Shown here one piece after another: positions 24,626-35,372 of a stretch of 64,000 bases of DNA. A program made the translations under genes and the position numbers. The stretch is from the NCBI GenBank assembly GCA_040437565.1, contig JBDOQK010000052.1, forward strand, positions 203,933 to 267,932, given 5' to 3'. The notes below the pieces were generated by a model that searched no databases, had not been told where the DNA came from, and was given only the letters and a program-made list of their open reading frames with translations. Position 1 is the stretch's first letter, and each line of letters starts with the position of its first letter. The DNA is from Albugo candida (Eukaryota > Oomycota > Peronosporomycetes > Albuginales).

Positions 24626-25767
24626 TGCTAATCAGCATGTCAGCCTTTCATATGCTTCTCAGTTGCTGATTTTGATAAATTCGTCAAAGTCTGACTGAAA
24701 TATACACTTTTTTGTAAAAGATCCTACCAGTTTTTAAATTTTAAAATAAACACTTCAAATTTAGTATGGAGCAAGATTTTCTGATAATTTTCATGGTTTG
24801 GTCGCGTAAATACCGTGCAAAGAACTGGAGTGATAGCCCGCTTTTTTCCAGTCATATGAGTCTAATCTGAGCCATTTTGTTGGCATCCTCAATTGCGTTC
24901 GTGGACGAAATGAGTTACTACAGAAAAATGCGTTCAATTCTTATCGAGGACGATAGATTGATATCTTTGACATCGATGTTTCCAAGTTGGGATGGATTGA
25001 TCATATCACTATCCTTTCTATATCGAGACGTTTCTCTAGCGAGAAATACGCTCATAGTCAGTCAGCATTAGAAGGCTGATAAGGATAGGCGCCATCTTAT
25101 ATAACGTAATTCAGATGTGCAATAATCCATGGGTGAGTGGCGATCTTCTAAGGTAATCTAAACGTACAGTGTCAGAGTATTGACAGTTGCACACATCGCT
25201 GCGACTAGATTGATGTCACACATATGGACAGCTGTTCGATCTTCAATGTGCCAATCTATGATCTAAATCGAATAAATGACTACATTTAGATACTCATATC
25301 GTTGCTGGTATATAGAAGTTCATTTTTGGATAGTAATCACAAGGACAAGGTTTTTTTATAGCAGAATGCATAGCTTGATAGGAAAAATCTGTCTGGGCGG
25401 CATTTTGCACGCAGTTCCTTTCATTCAGAAATGAATTTCTCCTTCAATATGCAAACTGTCATCACCTTGCAACTATACAGACCGTTTCGTACCCAGAGTG
25501 ATCATGTTTTTCGAAACAAGCGGTGATGAGTCAGCCCAAAAAGAACCATTTTGTACCAAAAAGCAGTCGCGCAACTCTCTCATCAGCGACACATGCATCG
25601 CTTGGATCGTCGTCCAAGTACCGTGCTTGTCAAAACTGTTCGACTTTTCCTCGACTAACTCACTATACTGTATGAGCTCGGATTCAGGCGAATTGAGTCG
25701 GAATTCAATACTTTCTTCCAGATCATTTACGCAGACAGCTAAACGAAGTAATCAATCCAATAACAGC
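24626..25767. other. Spacer upstream of the Ariadne gene
   Basis: AT-rich, with no supported gene. From 25504 (ATG) the frame is open into the Ariadne coding sequence, so a longer Ariadne N-terminus of 88 extra residues cannot be excluded. Confidence 0.55.
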
Positions 25768-27656
25768 ATGTCGGATGACGAGTATCACTACAGCGATTAC
25801 GAAGATGAAGAACAAGATGGAAACGATGGAGTGATCGGTTTGTGCGTGGATCCATTCGACACAGATCAGCATCCTGCGCGACTGGGCGCAACAGAGAGTC
25901 ATTCCGACAACTTGAAGGAAAATCAGTTCGACGAAAGCGCATTGGAAGCGAACCAAACACTATTTGATAAAGAAAATACGAAAAAAAGCTACTCAAATAG
26001 ACACAACGTATTGGGGAAGAGCAGTCAGATAATCGAAATTCCGGAAAGTATTTCAGCTCCATTTTCTCAACGAGAAGAATATAGGGTTATCGACGAAAAA
26101 GAGCTTTTACAGGAACAGGAACACCTTATCGATGAAATTGCTCAAGTTGTGCAAGTTCCTCAGTCCGTGGCTTGTATAATACTGGAGTATTATGGCTGGA
26201 ATAAAGAAAAACTCTTTGAAAATTACTACCTCGATCCTTTTGAGGCTCGTAAAATCATTGGGATTGAGTTTTCTGGCCAGGTACCATCCAAAGTTACAGC
26301 TGTCTCCATGGTATGTGCAGCAAGTGAATGTGTCTGGTGTAATTACTTGGGATTGGTACCAGATTGATTGCATGATTTGTTGCGAGTCTTTCGCACTTAA
26401 TCAAGTGTTTGGGATTGGATGTGGGCACTTGTACTGCTTAGTAATGTTCAAGTACACTTACTCGTCTGCTTGTCGTCTTATTGTCTTTACTGGTTGTAGG
26501 ATTGCTGGAAGTCCTATTTAACACTCAAGATTGCAGAAGGTCCATTTTGTATAAGCACCACTTGCCCAAGCTATGGCTGCAAAGAGGTTGGTGATCAAGA
26601 TCTCCTTGTCAATATCTTTTGGCTTACTACCCCTTCCATTGTGTAGATTGTGAATAGCGACATTCTCAAGAAATTTGTTTCCGCCGAAGACTTTCGAAAG
26701 TACCGAAGATACCTTCTCCGTTCATATGTTCAGATAAACAAATGTGTGAAATGGTGTCCTTCGCCTGGCTGCAATAAAGCAATCTCTAGTGCTGGGGGGC
26801 TTTTGTCAGTGACATGCTCCTGTGGATGCGTCTTTTGTCTGCGATGTGGGGAAGAAGCTCATGCGCCAGTCACTTGTGTACAACTTGCTGCATGGCAAGA
26901 GAAATGTCGTAATGAATCGGAAACAGCTAATTGGATTCTCGCAAACACAAAAAAGTGTCCAAAATGCTCCGTTCGTATTGAAAAAAATCAGGGATGCAAT
27001 CATATCACATGCAAAAGCTGCAATTATGAATTTTGCTGGGTACACTCGCCATCTTGATGCTATAAGCAGAACATTTTCTGAGCAAGTATTGTTGTGAATA
27101 GATATGCCTCGAGTCGTGGAGCAAACATGGTGCTGCTACAGGAGGATACTACAAGTGTAATAGGTACGATGCACAAGCAACTGTTGCAGATAGCGATGCC
27201 GCTAGAGCCAAAGCAGAGCTTGATCGTTACTTACACTACTACCAACGATATGCAAATCACTCCGAGGCTGGGAAATTCTCCTCGCGTATGCGAGAAGGAA
27301 CAGAGAGTCGAATGGTTGAACTGCAAAGGTCTCATAGACAATCATCGTGGATCGATGTACAATTCTTGAACGCCTCCACAGAGCAACTAATCGAATGTCG
27401 ACGTGTCCTCAAGTATACTTATGTGCTTGGATATTACCTGCTACCTGGAAAAGAGAAAAGCCTCTTTGAATACCTGCAAGAAAACCTAGAGAAGAATACC
27501 GAGCATTTGACAGGGCTCATTGAAGGACCACTGGAGCTAATGGATCGATCAGATATAATCAATTACACTCGTGTAACCGAGACTTTTCTGCGAAACCTAT
27601 TGGCAGGCGTTGAAGATGGCTTGACTAACAACGTCACAATGACTCGGAATGAGTAA
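25768..27656 (+). CDS. Ariadne-type RBR E3 ubiquitin ligase, five exons
   Basis: Exons 25768-26310, 26363-26440, 26500-26586, 26647-27039 and 27102-27656; introns 52, 59, 60 and 62 nt, all phase 0; 551 residues. The start MSDDEYHYSDYEDEE matches the acidic Ariadne N-terminus. A UBA-like segment (VPQSVACIILEYYGWNKEKL) is followed by RING1 (CMICCESF...GCGHLYC...DCW), an in-between-RING (CPSPGCNKAI...CSCGCVFCLRCGEEAH) and RING2 CPKCSVRIEKNQGCNHITC, where the Cys before NH is the catalytic thioester residue in HHARI. The C-terminal helical Ariadne domain runs from RYDAQ through LLPGKEKSLFEYLQENLE, an autoinhibitory region in the family. It probably works with UbcH7-like E2s and neddylated cullins, by family knowledge. 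A longer start at 25504 is possible. Confidence 0.93.
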
Positions 27657-27734
27657 TAGCAAATTCTATGATCGTTAAAATTTGATCAAGTGAGAAGGAA
27701 CGGGAGGGCAACGTCTCGCTATCTATAGCTCTTA

Positions 27735-29835
27735 TTATCTAGTGTTCTGGAGTTGACGTACTGCTAGCGTCAGAAGTTTCTTCGCCAAAAAATCATTGAT
27801 CCCTAACAAATCCAAGTCTTCCGTCTCAATTCCTTTCTGTAATGTCAAACTTTGATAAGCATTCACAAGTTGTAGAAAAAAGTATTACTGACCTCACGGA
27901 TGATATCCAATGAATCGAAGCCTTTTTCCATGAATGTCGCCGTGTACTTTGTCAAGCCTACGGTTGCAAGCCATTTCTCAACTTCATTACTCTTTTCCGA
28001 GCAACTTCTTGTATTCAATCCGCTTTCAAGATCTGCTGTGCGTAGTTGGTCTTCTTTCCTCTTTTCTTTCGAATTGAACACCTGGCTGGGCGGCTCCTGT
28101 TTACTTGCTGACTGCACGTAACCGGAAGGTGAACTTGCATCTGTTCCATAGTCAATAGCCTCTTCGATGACCTGAAGCCACTTTTTGAGTTCTTTCCGAC
28201 TGCACGCTTGAAGCTCACGCTAAAGGGTACACGTAAGCTTGATTCATATTTGTAATGACGATCGGCCTACCTTAATTTTCCAGTTTTCATCGACAACATT
28301 GAAGCACAATTCAGGCATTTCCATTGTCTGCATCGATGAACGTAATGAGTGCTGATAAAAGAGTATACTACCATATTTGCAATCGTACCTTCCATATTCG
28401 GCAACGAATTAGTGATAAAGTCGAGGGTGTGTGCGATGATCGTAATTTTCTTACATCAGCTGGTACCACGGTGCGAGGATTCTCAAAACATGCTGGAATG
28501 TTGGCCATATCAAAATAGTGCAGCTGAGCTCCATCAACGACGAACCATTTCTTGCACCACCAACGATTGCCTCGACGATTTCGTTTCAGCAGCTGACCGT
28601 TATACTGGGGAGCCAGCCTTGGACTTATAGAATAGCGCGAGCATTCCTCGTCATTCGGAAACCTTAAGCTGGACCCCGTTTCATCCTGTTCGCCGACTCC
28701 TTCATCATCACTTTCGCTTGTTTCTTCATAATCCAGCTCATCAAGTTCTACCTCTGGTTCTTTGCTAGTCGGTAGATAAGGTTTCAATGTGATCCCTTTA
28801 TCACCTCCTGTATCACCAGCTGCCTGCTCTGTAAGTAAAGATTGCAGAATCAATATAATTTCCTGCCATAAAGGTCGATCGCCTGGCTCAAAAGAAGTGC
28901 ACCTTTCAGCGAGCTTCATAAATTCTTTGGGGCAACTATCCGGGACCTGACTACGAAATTCCTCCACAATAATCTCAAACTTGCTCTGCGGTAATCGCAT
29001 CAGGAATCCATCGATATTTGCCTGTCGGCAGCAGATCATTTCCATTAGCATAACACCGTAACTAAACGTGTCGACACTTTCATCATAGTCTTCATCCAGG
29101 TACATCTCTGGTGCCATGTATGCATCCGTACCACAATACGATTTTCTGCGAGGAGTGTTTATCAAATGACTTTCCTGAAGCCTAGTTTGTATGTCAGCGC
29201 TCTGATCACAATGATTCAAGTCTGTAACAAATCCAAAGTCACAAAGTTTGGCACGAAAATCATTATCCAACTGCGTACAAGAAACAAATAAGTATGGTTG
29301 TTCGACCAGGACCTAAAAACGATCTACCCACCAAAACATTATGGGGCTTGATGTCGCGATGAATGCATCGCATTGAGTGAAGATAGTTGATCCCTTCTGC
29401 GGTATCCAGTGCTATCTGAAGTAATTTTCTCCAGCCGATGTGACGAACAGTTGAGCTGCGAATATGTTTTAATAATTGATCCAAATCGGACTGCCCGAGT
29501 TTCTCGCTGACAATCCATATTTGTTTTGTCTTTTTGTTGTCAGCGGCACCAATGAAGTTCAAGACTCGAGGGTGCTTAAAGCGTTGCAGCGCATTGATTT
29601 CTTTGCAAACAAATGCAGGCACATTTCCATCTTCATCCTTGGGCTGGCACTTGACTGCAACAGCTTGATTTCTGTATTCTCCAACATAAACGACAGAGAA
29701 AGCACCTTTTCCAAGCTCCTTCCCAATTTTGATCATGTCACTCTCAAGGTAGAATAGACTTTTTTCTTCTTGCGTATGTGTGAGCGCACATTGTGGTACG
29801 CCAGACTCATCGCTACTCGCCTGGTTCGTTGTCAT
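27735..29835 (-). CDS. Protein kinase (TKL-like) with PH and SAM domains, five exons
   Basis: Exons 29835-29332, 29270-28389, 28327-28271, 28219-27893 and 27836-27735; introns 61, 61, 51 and 56 nt, all phase 0; 623 residues. The kinase has glycine loop GKGAFSVVYVG, VAVK lysine, HRDIKPHNVL catalytic loop, DFG and the activation end CGTDAYMAPEM, so it should be active. An acidic linker is followed by a PH domain from about residue 388 (YNGQLLKRNRRGNRWWCKKW) that continues through the 19-residue exon and ends at ELKKWLQVIEEAI. A SAM domain sits at the C-terminus, about residues 557-622 (VEKWLATVGLTKYTATF...INDFLAKKLL). PH suggests phosphoinositide binding and SAM suggests oligomerisation; both are inference. 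The 5' part is duplicated at 30758-31402. The ATG at 29833-29835 lies downstream of an open stretch that is not conserved in frame between the two copies. Confidence 0.88.
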
Positions 29836-30610
29836 CAAAAACTGCTCTTGTTGATGATATTGGAGTACGTTGGTGTTCCGTTTCAAGCAGAAACCTTGCG
29901 AGACCTTTTGATATGTTGGGGGGAGCCCGAGCGTCCCTGTCAGTTTTTTTTAGAATCACCGATAGCCTCCTGAAATAGCACTGCGTTCTATTCTCAATAT
30001 CACTGGTGCTATTTGTTGTGCAACGAATTCGAAGTGTACTTAAAGCAGACGTGTATCTCCGTGCACTTACAATGATTACGTCTTGCTGAAGAATCGAGAC
30101 GTAGTAATGACCGCATAACTCGGTTGAATGTGCATTTTCAGTGAGCGCATAGTGAGCGCATAGTGATAATCTGCAATCATCGGACTCGTATACACTTGAA
30201 AATACCGAAGAATGCAAGGCTGAATTTATATCTGTTCATTGCTTTAGTCTGCAATAAGAATTGAACCATATTCAAAACGTTCATATAAGCCAGAAGAGAA
30301 CGTAAGCTCAATGTCGCTGTGTTGATGAAAATTTCGGCTGCAATATTTGTTATTTATGTTGACCTCGATCTGATCCTATATAGCGTAGACTCTTGTATAT
30401 TGCTTGCCAACTAGTGACGGGAAATCTTCTGCTGACACTACATTTGATTCACGAGATTAAAAGATAAAGAAAATGAAAGTGCACAAATTATTGTTTCGAT
30501 TGTTTTTTGTGAAGCGTAGTGCCAGTACATCTATTCAATATGAACAATTCTGAAAAAGATATGTACACCTGGATTACCGTGTGCAGCAAAACCCCAGAGA
30601 ACCTAGTAAG

Positions 30611-30657
30611 ATGGAGTCGCAAGTATTCATCGACTTAAGTCGACAGATTTGTGAATT
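30611..30657 (+). pseudogene. Truncated duplicate of the RINT1 start
   Basis: First 15 codons of the RINT1-like gene (MESQVFIDLSRQICE), cut by the gap. It differs from the intact copy at 32160 by a silent-type change. Most likely the other haplotype's contig end rather than a separate gene. Confidence 0.8.
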
Positions 30658-30757
30658 NNNNNNNNNNNNNNNNNNNNNNNNNNNNNNNNNNNNNNNNNNN
30701 NNNNNNNNNNNNNNNNNNNNNNNNNNNNNNNNNNNNNNNNNNNNNNNNNNNNNNNNN
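30658..30757. other. Assembly gap, 100 N, between duplicated contig ends
   Basis: 100 N joining two contigs whose ends carry the same locus. Confidence 0.98.
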
Positions 30758-31402
30758 ATGTCAGCGCTCTGATCACAATGATTCAAGTCTGTAACAAATC
30801 CAAAGTCACAAAGTTTGGCACGAGAATCATTATCCAACTGCGTACAAGAAAACAATAAGTATGGTTGTTCGACCAGGACCTATAAACGATCTACCCACCA
30901 AAACATTATGGGGCTTGATGTCGCGATGAATGCATCGCATTGAGTGAAGATAGTTGATCCCTTCTGCGATATCCAGTGCTATCTGAAGTAATTTTCTCCA
31001 GCCGATGTGACGAATAGTTGAGCTGCGAATATTTTTTAATAGTTGATCCAAATCGGACTGTCCGAGTTTCTCGCTGACAATCCATATTTGTTTTGTCTTT
31101 TTGCTGTCAGCGGCCCCAATAAAGTTCAAGACTCGAGGGTGCTTAAAGCGTTGCAGCGCATTAATTTCTTTGCAAACAAATGCAGGCACATTTCCATCTT
31201 CATCCTTGGGCTGGCACTTGACTGCAACCGCTTGATTTCTGTATTCTCCAACGTAAACGACAGAGAAAGCACCTTTTCCAAGCTCCTTCCTAATTTTGAT
31301 CATGTCACTCTCAAGGTGAAATAGACTTTTTTCTTCATGCGTATGTGTGAGCGCACATTGTGGTACGCCAGACTCATCGCTACTCGCCTGGTTCGTTGTC
31401 AT
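30758..31402 (-). pseudogene. Second, truncated copy of the kinase-PH-SAM gene (5' exons)
   Basis: Exon 1 is 31402-30899 (504 nt, the same length as in the first copy), the intron is 30838-30898 (61 nt), and exon 2 begins at 30837 and runs into the gap after FVTDLNHCDQSAD. Protein differences from the first copy are few: IRKELGKGAF against IGKELGKGAF, and DNDSRAK against DNDFRAK. The frame is intact as far as it goes. It is called a partial copy because the C-lobe, PH and SAM parts are absent. The favoured explanation is an allelic contig end; a true tandem paralogue with the remainder hidden in the gap is the alternative. Confidence 0.75.
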
Positions 31403-32159
31403 TAAAAACTGCTCTCCTTGATGATATTGGAGTACGTTGGTGTTCCGTTTCAAGCAGAAAGCTTGCGAGACCTTTTGAAATGTTGGGGGGAACCCGAGCG
31501 TCCCTGTCAGTTTTTTTTGAATCACCGGTAGCCTCCTGAAATAGCACTGCGTTCTATTCTCAATATCACTGGTGCTATTTGTTGTGCAACGAATTCGAAG
31601 TATACTTAATGCAGACGTGTATCTCCGTGCACTTACACTGATTACGTCTTGCTGAAGAATCGAGACGTAGTATGACTGCATAACTCGGTTGAATGTGCAT
31701 TTTCAGTGAGCGCATAGTGAGCGCACAGTGATAATTTGCAATCATCGGACTCGTATACACTTGAAAATACCGGAGAATGCAAGGATGAATTTATATCTGT
31801 TCATTGCTTTAGTCTGCAATAAGAATTCAACCATATAAAGAAACGTTCATATAAGCCAGAAGAGAACGTAGGCTCAATGTCGCTGTGTTGATCGGCTGCA
31901 ATATTTGTTATTTATGTTGACCTCGATCTGATCCTATATAGCGTAGACTCTTGTATATTGCTTGCCAACTAGTGGCGGGAAATCTTCTTCTGACACTACA
32001 TTTGATCCACGAGATGAAAAGATAAAGAAAATGCACAAATTCTTGTTTCGATTGTTGTGAAGCGTTAGTGTCAGTACATCTATTCAATATGAACAATTCT
32101 GAAAAAGATATGTACACCTAGATTACCGTGTGCAGCAAAACCTCAGAAAACCTAGTAAG

Positions 32160-35073
32160 ATGGAGTCGCAAGTATTCATCGACTTAAGTCGACAGATTTG
32201 CGAATTGCTTCCGCAAAAACCATACGCTCTTAGAGAAATACAACATCAAGATGAAGAGTACCAGGATGTAATCACGGCTCTTAAACGCATTAATAGTTTA
32301 AGACAAGACGAACATCATGAGAAAGTTGTGGCGCTCGAGCGACACGATAGATGCCTTGAACAAACAAAACATGACAAACGAATGGTCGAAGAGTTCAGTG
32401 AAATGGCTAATGTTTTGGAAAATTCTCTATCAACTCTGGACGGCGAAATTACGGAAATCAAAGATTTCGAAGCACATTACAATACACTCAAAGAGCTCTT
32501 ATCTCCTTTCATGGAGAAGCTGAGGATTCTGGAAACTCACAAGCAATACTATGAGAAAGCCATTTTGCTTGAAAAAGAAAGCCATAAACTCCAGAAAATC
32601 ACGAAAACCATTTCAGACGAATCTTTTGGTGCCTTGGAAGAATTTCAGTGCCTCCTACGCAATCTTCCGATGGAGTTTGCGTATCTTCGTGTACGTTTAC
32701 ACACGTATCGCGAAAATGCCTTTTTGTATAAATGAAAGCAGTCTGTAGGTGAACAACGGCTGAAAAATATTGAGAATGACATGCAGAAGTCAAGCATTCA
32801 GAATTTGAAAACTGTACTGAATGAAGCTGGATGGCCAACATGTATGAGAGATAAAGTAATCACGGATCATGATTCAAATGTGAGACTAATCCGCTTTTTC
32901 TTCTATTTGGCTGACTTATACTGATCAGACATCACAATACGGGAGTAAGATCAGAACGGCTTTTGGGCATGCTTTAAGGATCCAGTATATGGACAAATGG
33001 ACGGAAAGGTCCGAATTGAAGAACGTACAAAGTGTTTTGGCGATTAATTGCCTGCTCAAGCCTGTACTGTCGCGCTTTCACTATCATTTTACACAAGAGG
33101 AAAGTGTGGTGAATCGCTTATTCAGACCAGAATGGTCCTTCAAATATGTCCTGGAACAAATTGAACAGCATCAGCCCTTTTTAAATGATTTTATCCAGCC
33201 AGCGTTGGATACATACGCGCATCTTATTCCATGTAGCGAGGCGCGGATCTTGTTTATACGTGAGCTTATCATCGCGTGCAAAGTCAAGCTCGACAAAGAT
33301 GTAGCTTTGCTCAATACTGGAGATCCTGCAGTTTTTTGCCATACCGTTGATGAAATCATGATGTTTGAAAGGAATTTAGATGAAAATTACGACTATGGAA
33401 AATGGTCTGCACTAGATCGGTCTTATTTTATATACTGCACCGATGCGCTTACAGAGTCAAGCCGAGCTTTATTTACGTGGACTAAACTGGACCGAGAATT
33501 TGCCATCAAGGCTCTGACCGAACCAAATGACAATATGTGCCAGCTTAAATGTAAAGATTATTTTGATTTGGAAAAATACGGAAGATGGCTATCTGGTGGC
33601 ATCTTCTTCACTGTAGACTTTCTCCCTGCTGAAAAGGAGTCAATCTGTGTTGACTTTGTACCTCCCTTAGCCTCAAAACTCATGGTTCTGCTCGAATTCT
33701 TTTGCAGACGCATTGTGCACATGAAAAACGAAGAGCTTCGTTATTTATACGTCACTCAAGTCCACTATGGCCTACTGGATAAGTACCACACAATATGCAA
33801 CAGCGATCATTATGCTTTGGAGCTAGGAAAGCATTTTAAAAGCGGCAAGCATCTAGAGGGCACATGGGCTTGTTGGTGCGGAATAATGAGAGGCGTCATG
33901 TTTGTCATTCAGAATCTGACACAATGGGAACAAAGTGTCATTTTTATCGAATTAACACAAAGTCTTGCAGACTCCAAACTGTCCCGCACCCGCATTATGA
34001 AAAAATATCTAGAAACCTCGAAGACGGCTATATCCATGGCTGCTAGAGTTGCTTCGGAAACTGTTTTGACTCGTGATGAAGCCACTGCTGTCCGGGAAGC
34101 AATTGTCGGTCCAGGCGCGCTTATTGGTCCAACAGCTGCTTTTTCAGCAGCCTACTCCATTGGCTTCGAGACTGTTAAAACACTTTTTGGAACATCACCT
34201 GAGAGGAAAGAACGCAAACGTCTCGACTCCAGTTCGGCAGCTTCTACCCATGAAATGTCTCCTACTACTAAGCCGCAACACGAAGAGCTTGAGCGAGTAA
34301 ATGTTTTAGATGATATGTATGGAGACGATGCATTTGCGCAGAGTATATTTGAATGTTACATCAGCCATTTTGAAAAGTTTATATTGGATTCCATTGAAAC
34401 CGCAGTGGATGAGGTTGCAAAAATTCTACGAAATGATCTATACAAGTATCAACAAAGCTCGTTCTGGGCGACTCCTATGTCATCACCTCAGTCGGTATCC
34501 AACGAAATTACAGCATCGCTGTCACTATGTCAGATATTATTATCGATCGGTAAACAGCACCTTCCACCTGAATTAAGCGAACGATTCTCCAAGTTTTTGG
34601 CTAGAGTTGTGGACGATAGCTTGTCGCGTTGTATTGTCGAAGTGTGTAAGAACTTTATGCAATTATCTGTGCAGAAAGGCCCGGGGTCTCCCTCTCGATG
34701 CGGTAGAAACGAAAATGCTTTCAAACCGAATGCATGTGCCGGCGTTATTAGCAAAGAGTCAGCAAAGCAATTCGAGCTAGACGTTGAGGGTTGGCTCTCA
34801 GTTTGGATCACTACTATCTCGGAACCGACCAGAGTTTTCCGCCGTACATGCGCCGCTAGAAAACTCTTACTCATGGATCGGAATAAGTTAAAAGATATTG
34901 AGAATATTCTGGCAACTGAAGCAGGGATTATAACTTCCATCAAAACAGGTAAACATAATGACATGAAGATTGAGCAGGAAGAATTGACGCAAATTACGAC
35001 AATTCTTGAAGCCAGCGGGATAGCATCACTTACGCCGCAGGAAGTCTACTCTTTGTGTCATGTTTGCGTTTAA
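32160..35073 (+). CDS. RINT1: RINT1/TIP20-like vesicle tethering protein, three exons
   Basis: Subunit of the NRZ/Dsl1 complex that tethers Golgi-to-ER vesicles. Exons 32160-32690, 32742-32879 and 32929-35073; introns 51 and 49 nt (donors GTACGT and GTGAGA), phase 0; 937 residues. The N-terminal 200 residues are coiled coil (LRQDEHHEKVVALERHDR). The RINT1/TIP20 domain has the family landmarks LLKPVLSRFHYHF, NRLFRPEWSFKYVLEQIEQH, FCHTVDEIMMFERNL and a C-terminal block with ITDRY-equivalent helices. A serine-rich insertion near residues 610-660 (SPERKERKRLDSSSAAS) separates conserved helical segments and is unlike the animal proteins I know. A truncated second start lies at 30611. Assignment rests on the RINT1 domain pattern rather than any single catalytic residue. 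Confidence 0.85.
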
Positions 35074-35372
35074 CGCTGTCACATTGAATAAACATGATTA
35101 ATATAAGACACCTAAACAAAAATATTATTCGGCTGGCTGACGATAGCATGACGTTTCTATCTGACTGAGGAGGGGTGCTGCATCGATCGAGTAGTGAAGT
35201 ATATTCGGTTCTCGCATGCTAAAGTATCAGTGCAAGTGCATTGTCGAGCACGGAAGTGGTATTTTCATAATGGGCACACTCACTAACGACCTTTTTGGCG
35301 AGTTTTGCAAAACTTGCAAGCTGACACATCTATTGCACAAACCTCGAGTACCACATTCGTCCTCAAACCAAT

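Larger units (their letters stand above)
29191..32206. repeat. Near-identical ~1.45-kb direct copies flanking a gap (probable haplotype duplication)
   Basis: 29191-30657 (1467 bp) and 30758-32206 (1449 bp) share the kinase 5' exons, intron, intergenic region and RINT1 start, with scattered substitutions and short indels (a few percent by eye). Each copy ends exactly at the N run, as expected of two overlapping but divergent contigs. Confidence 0.9.
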
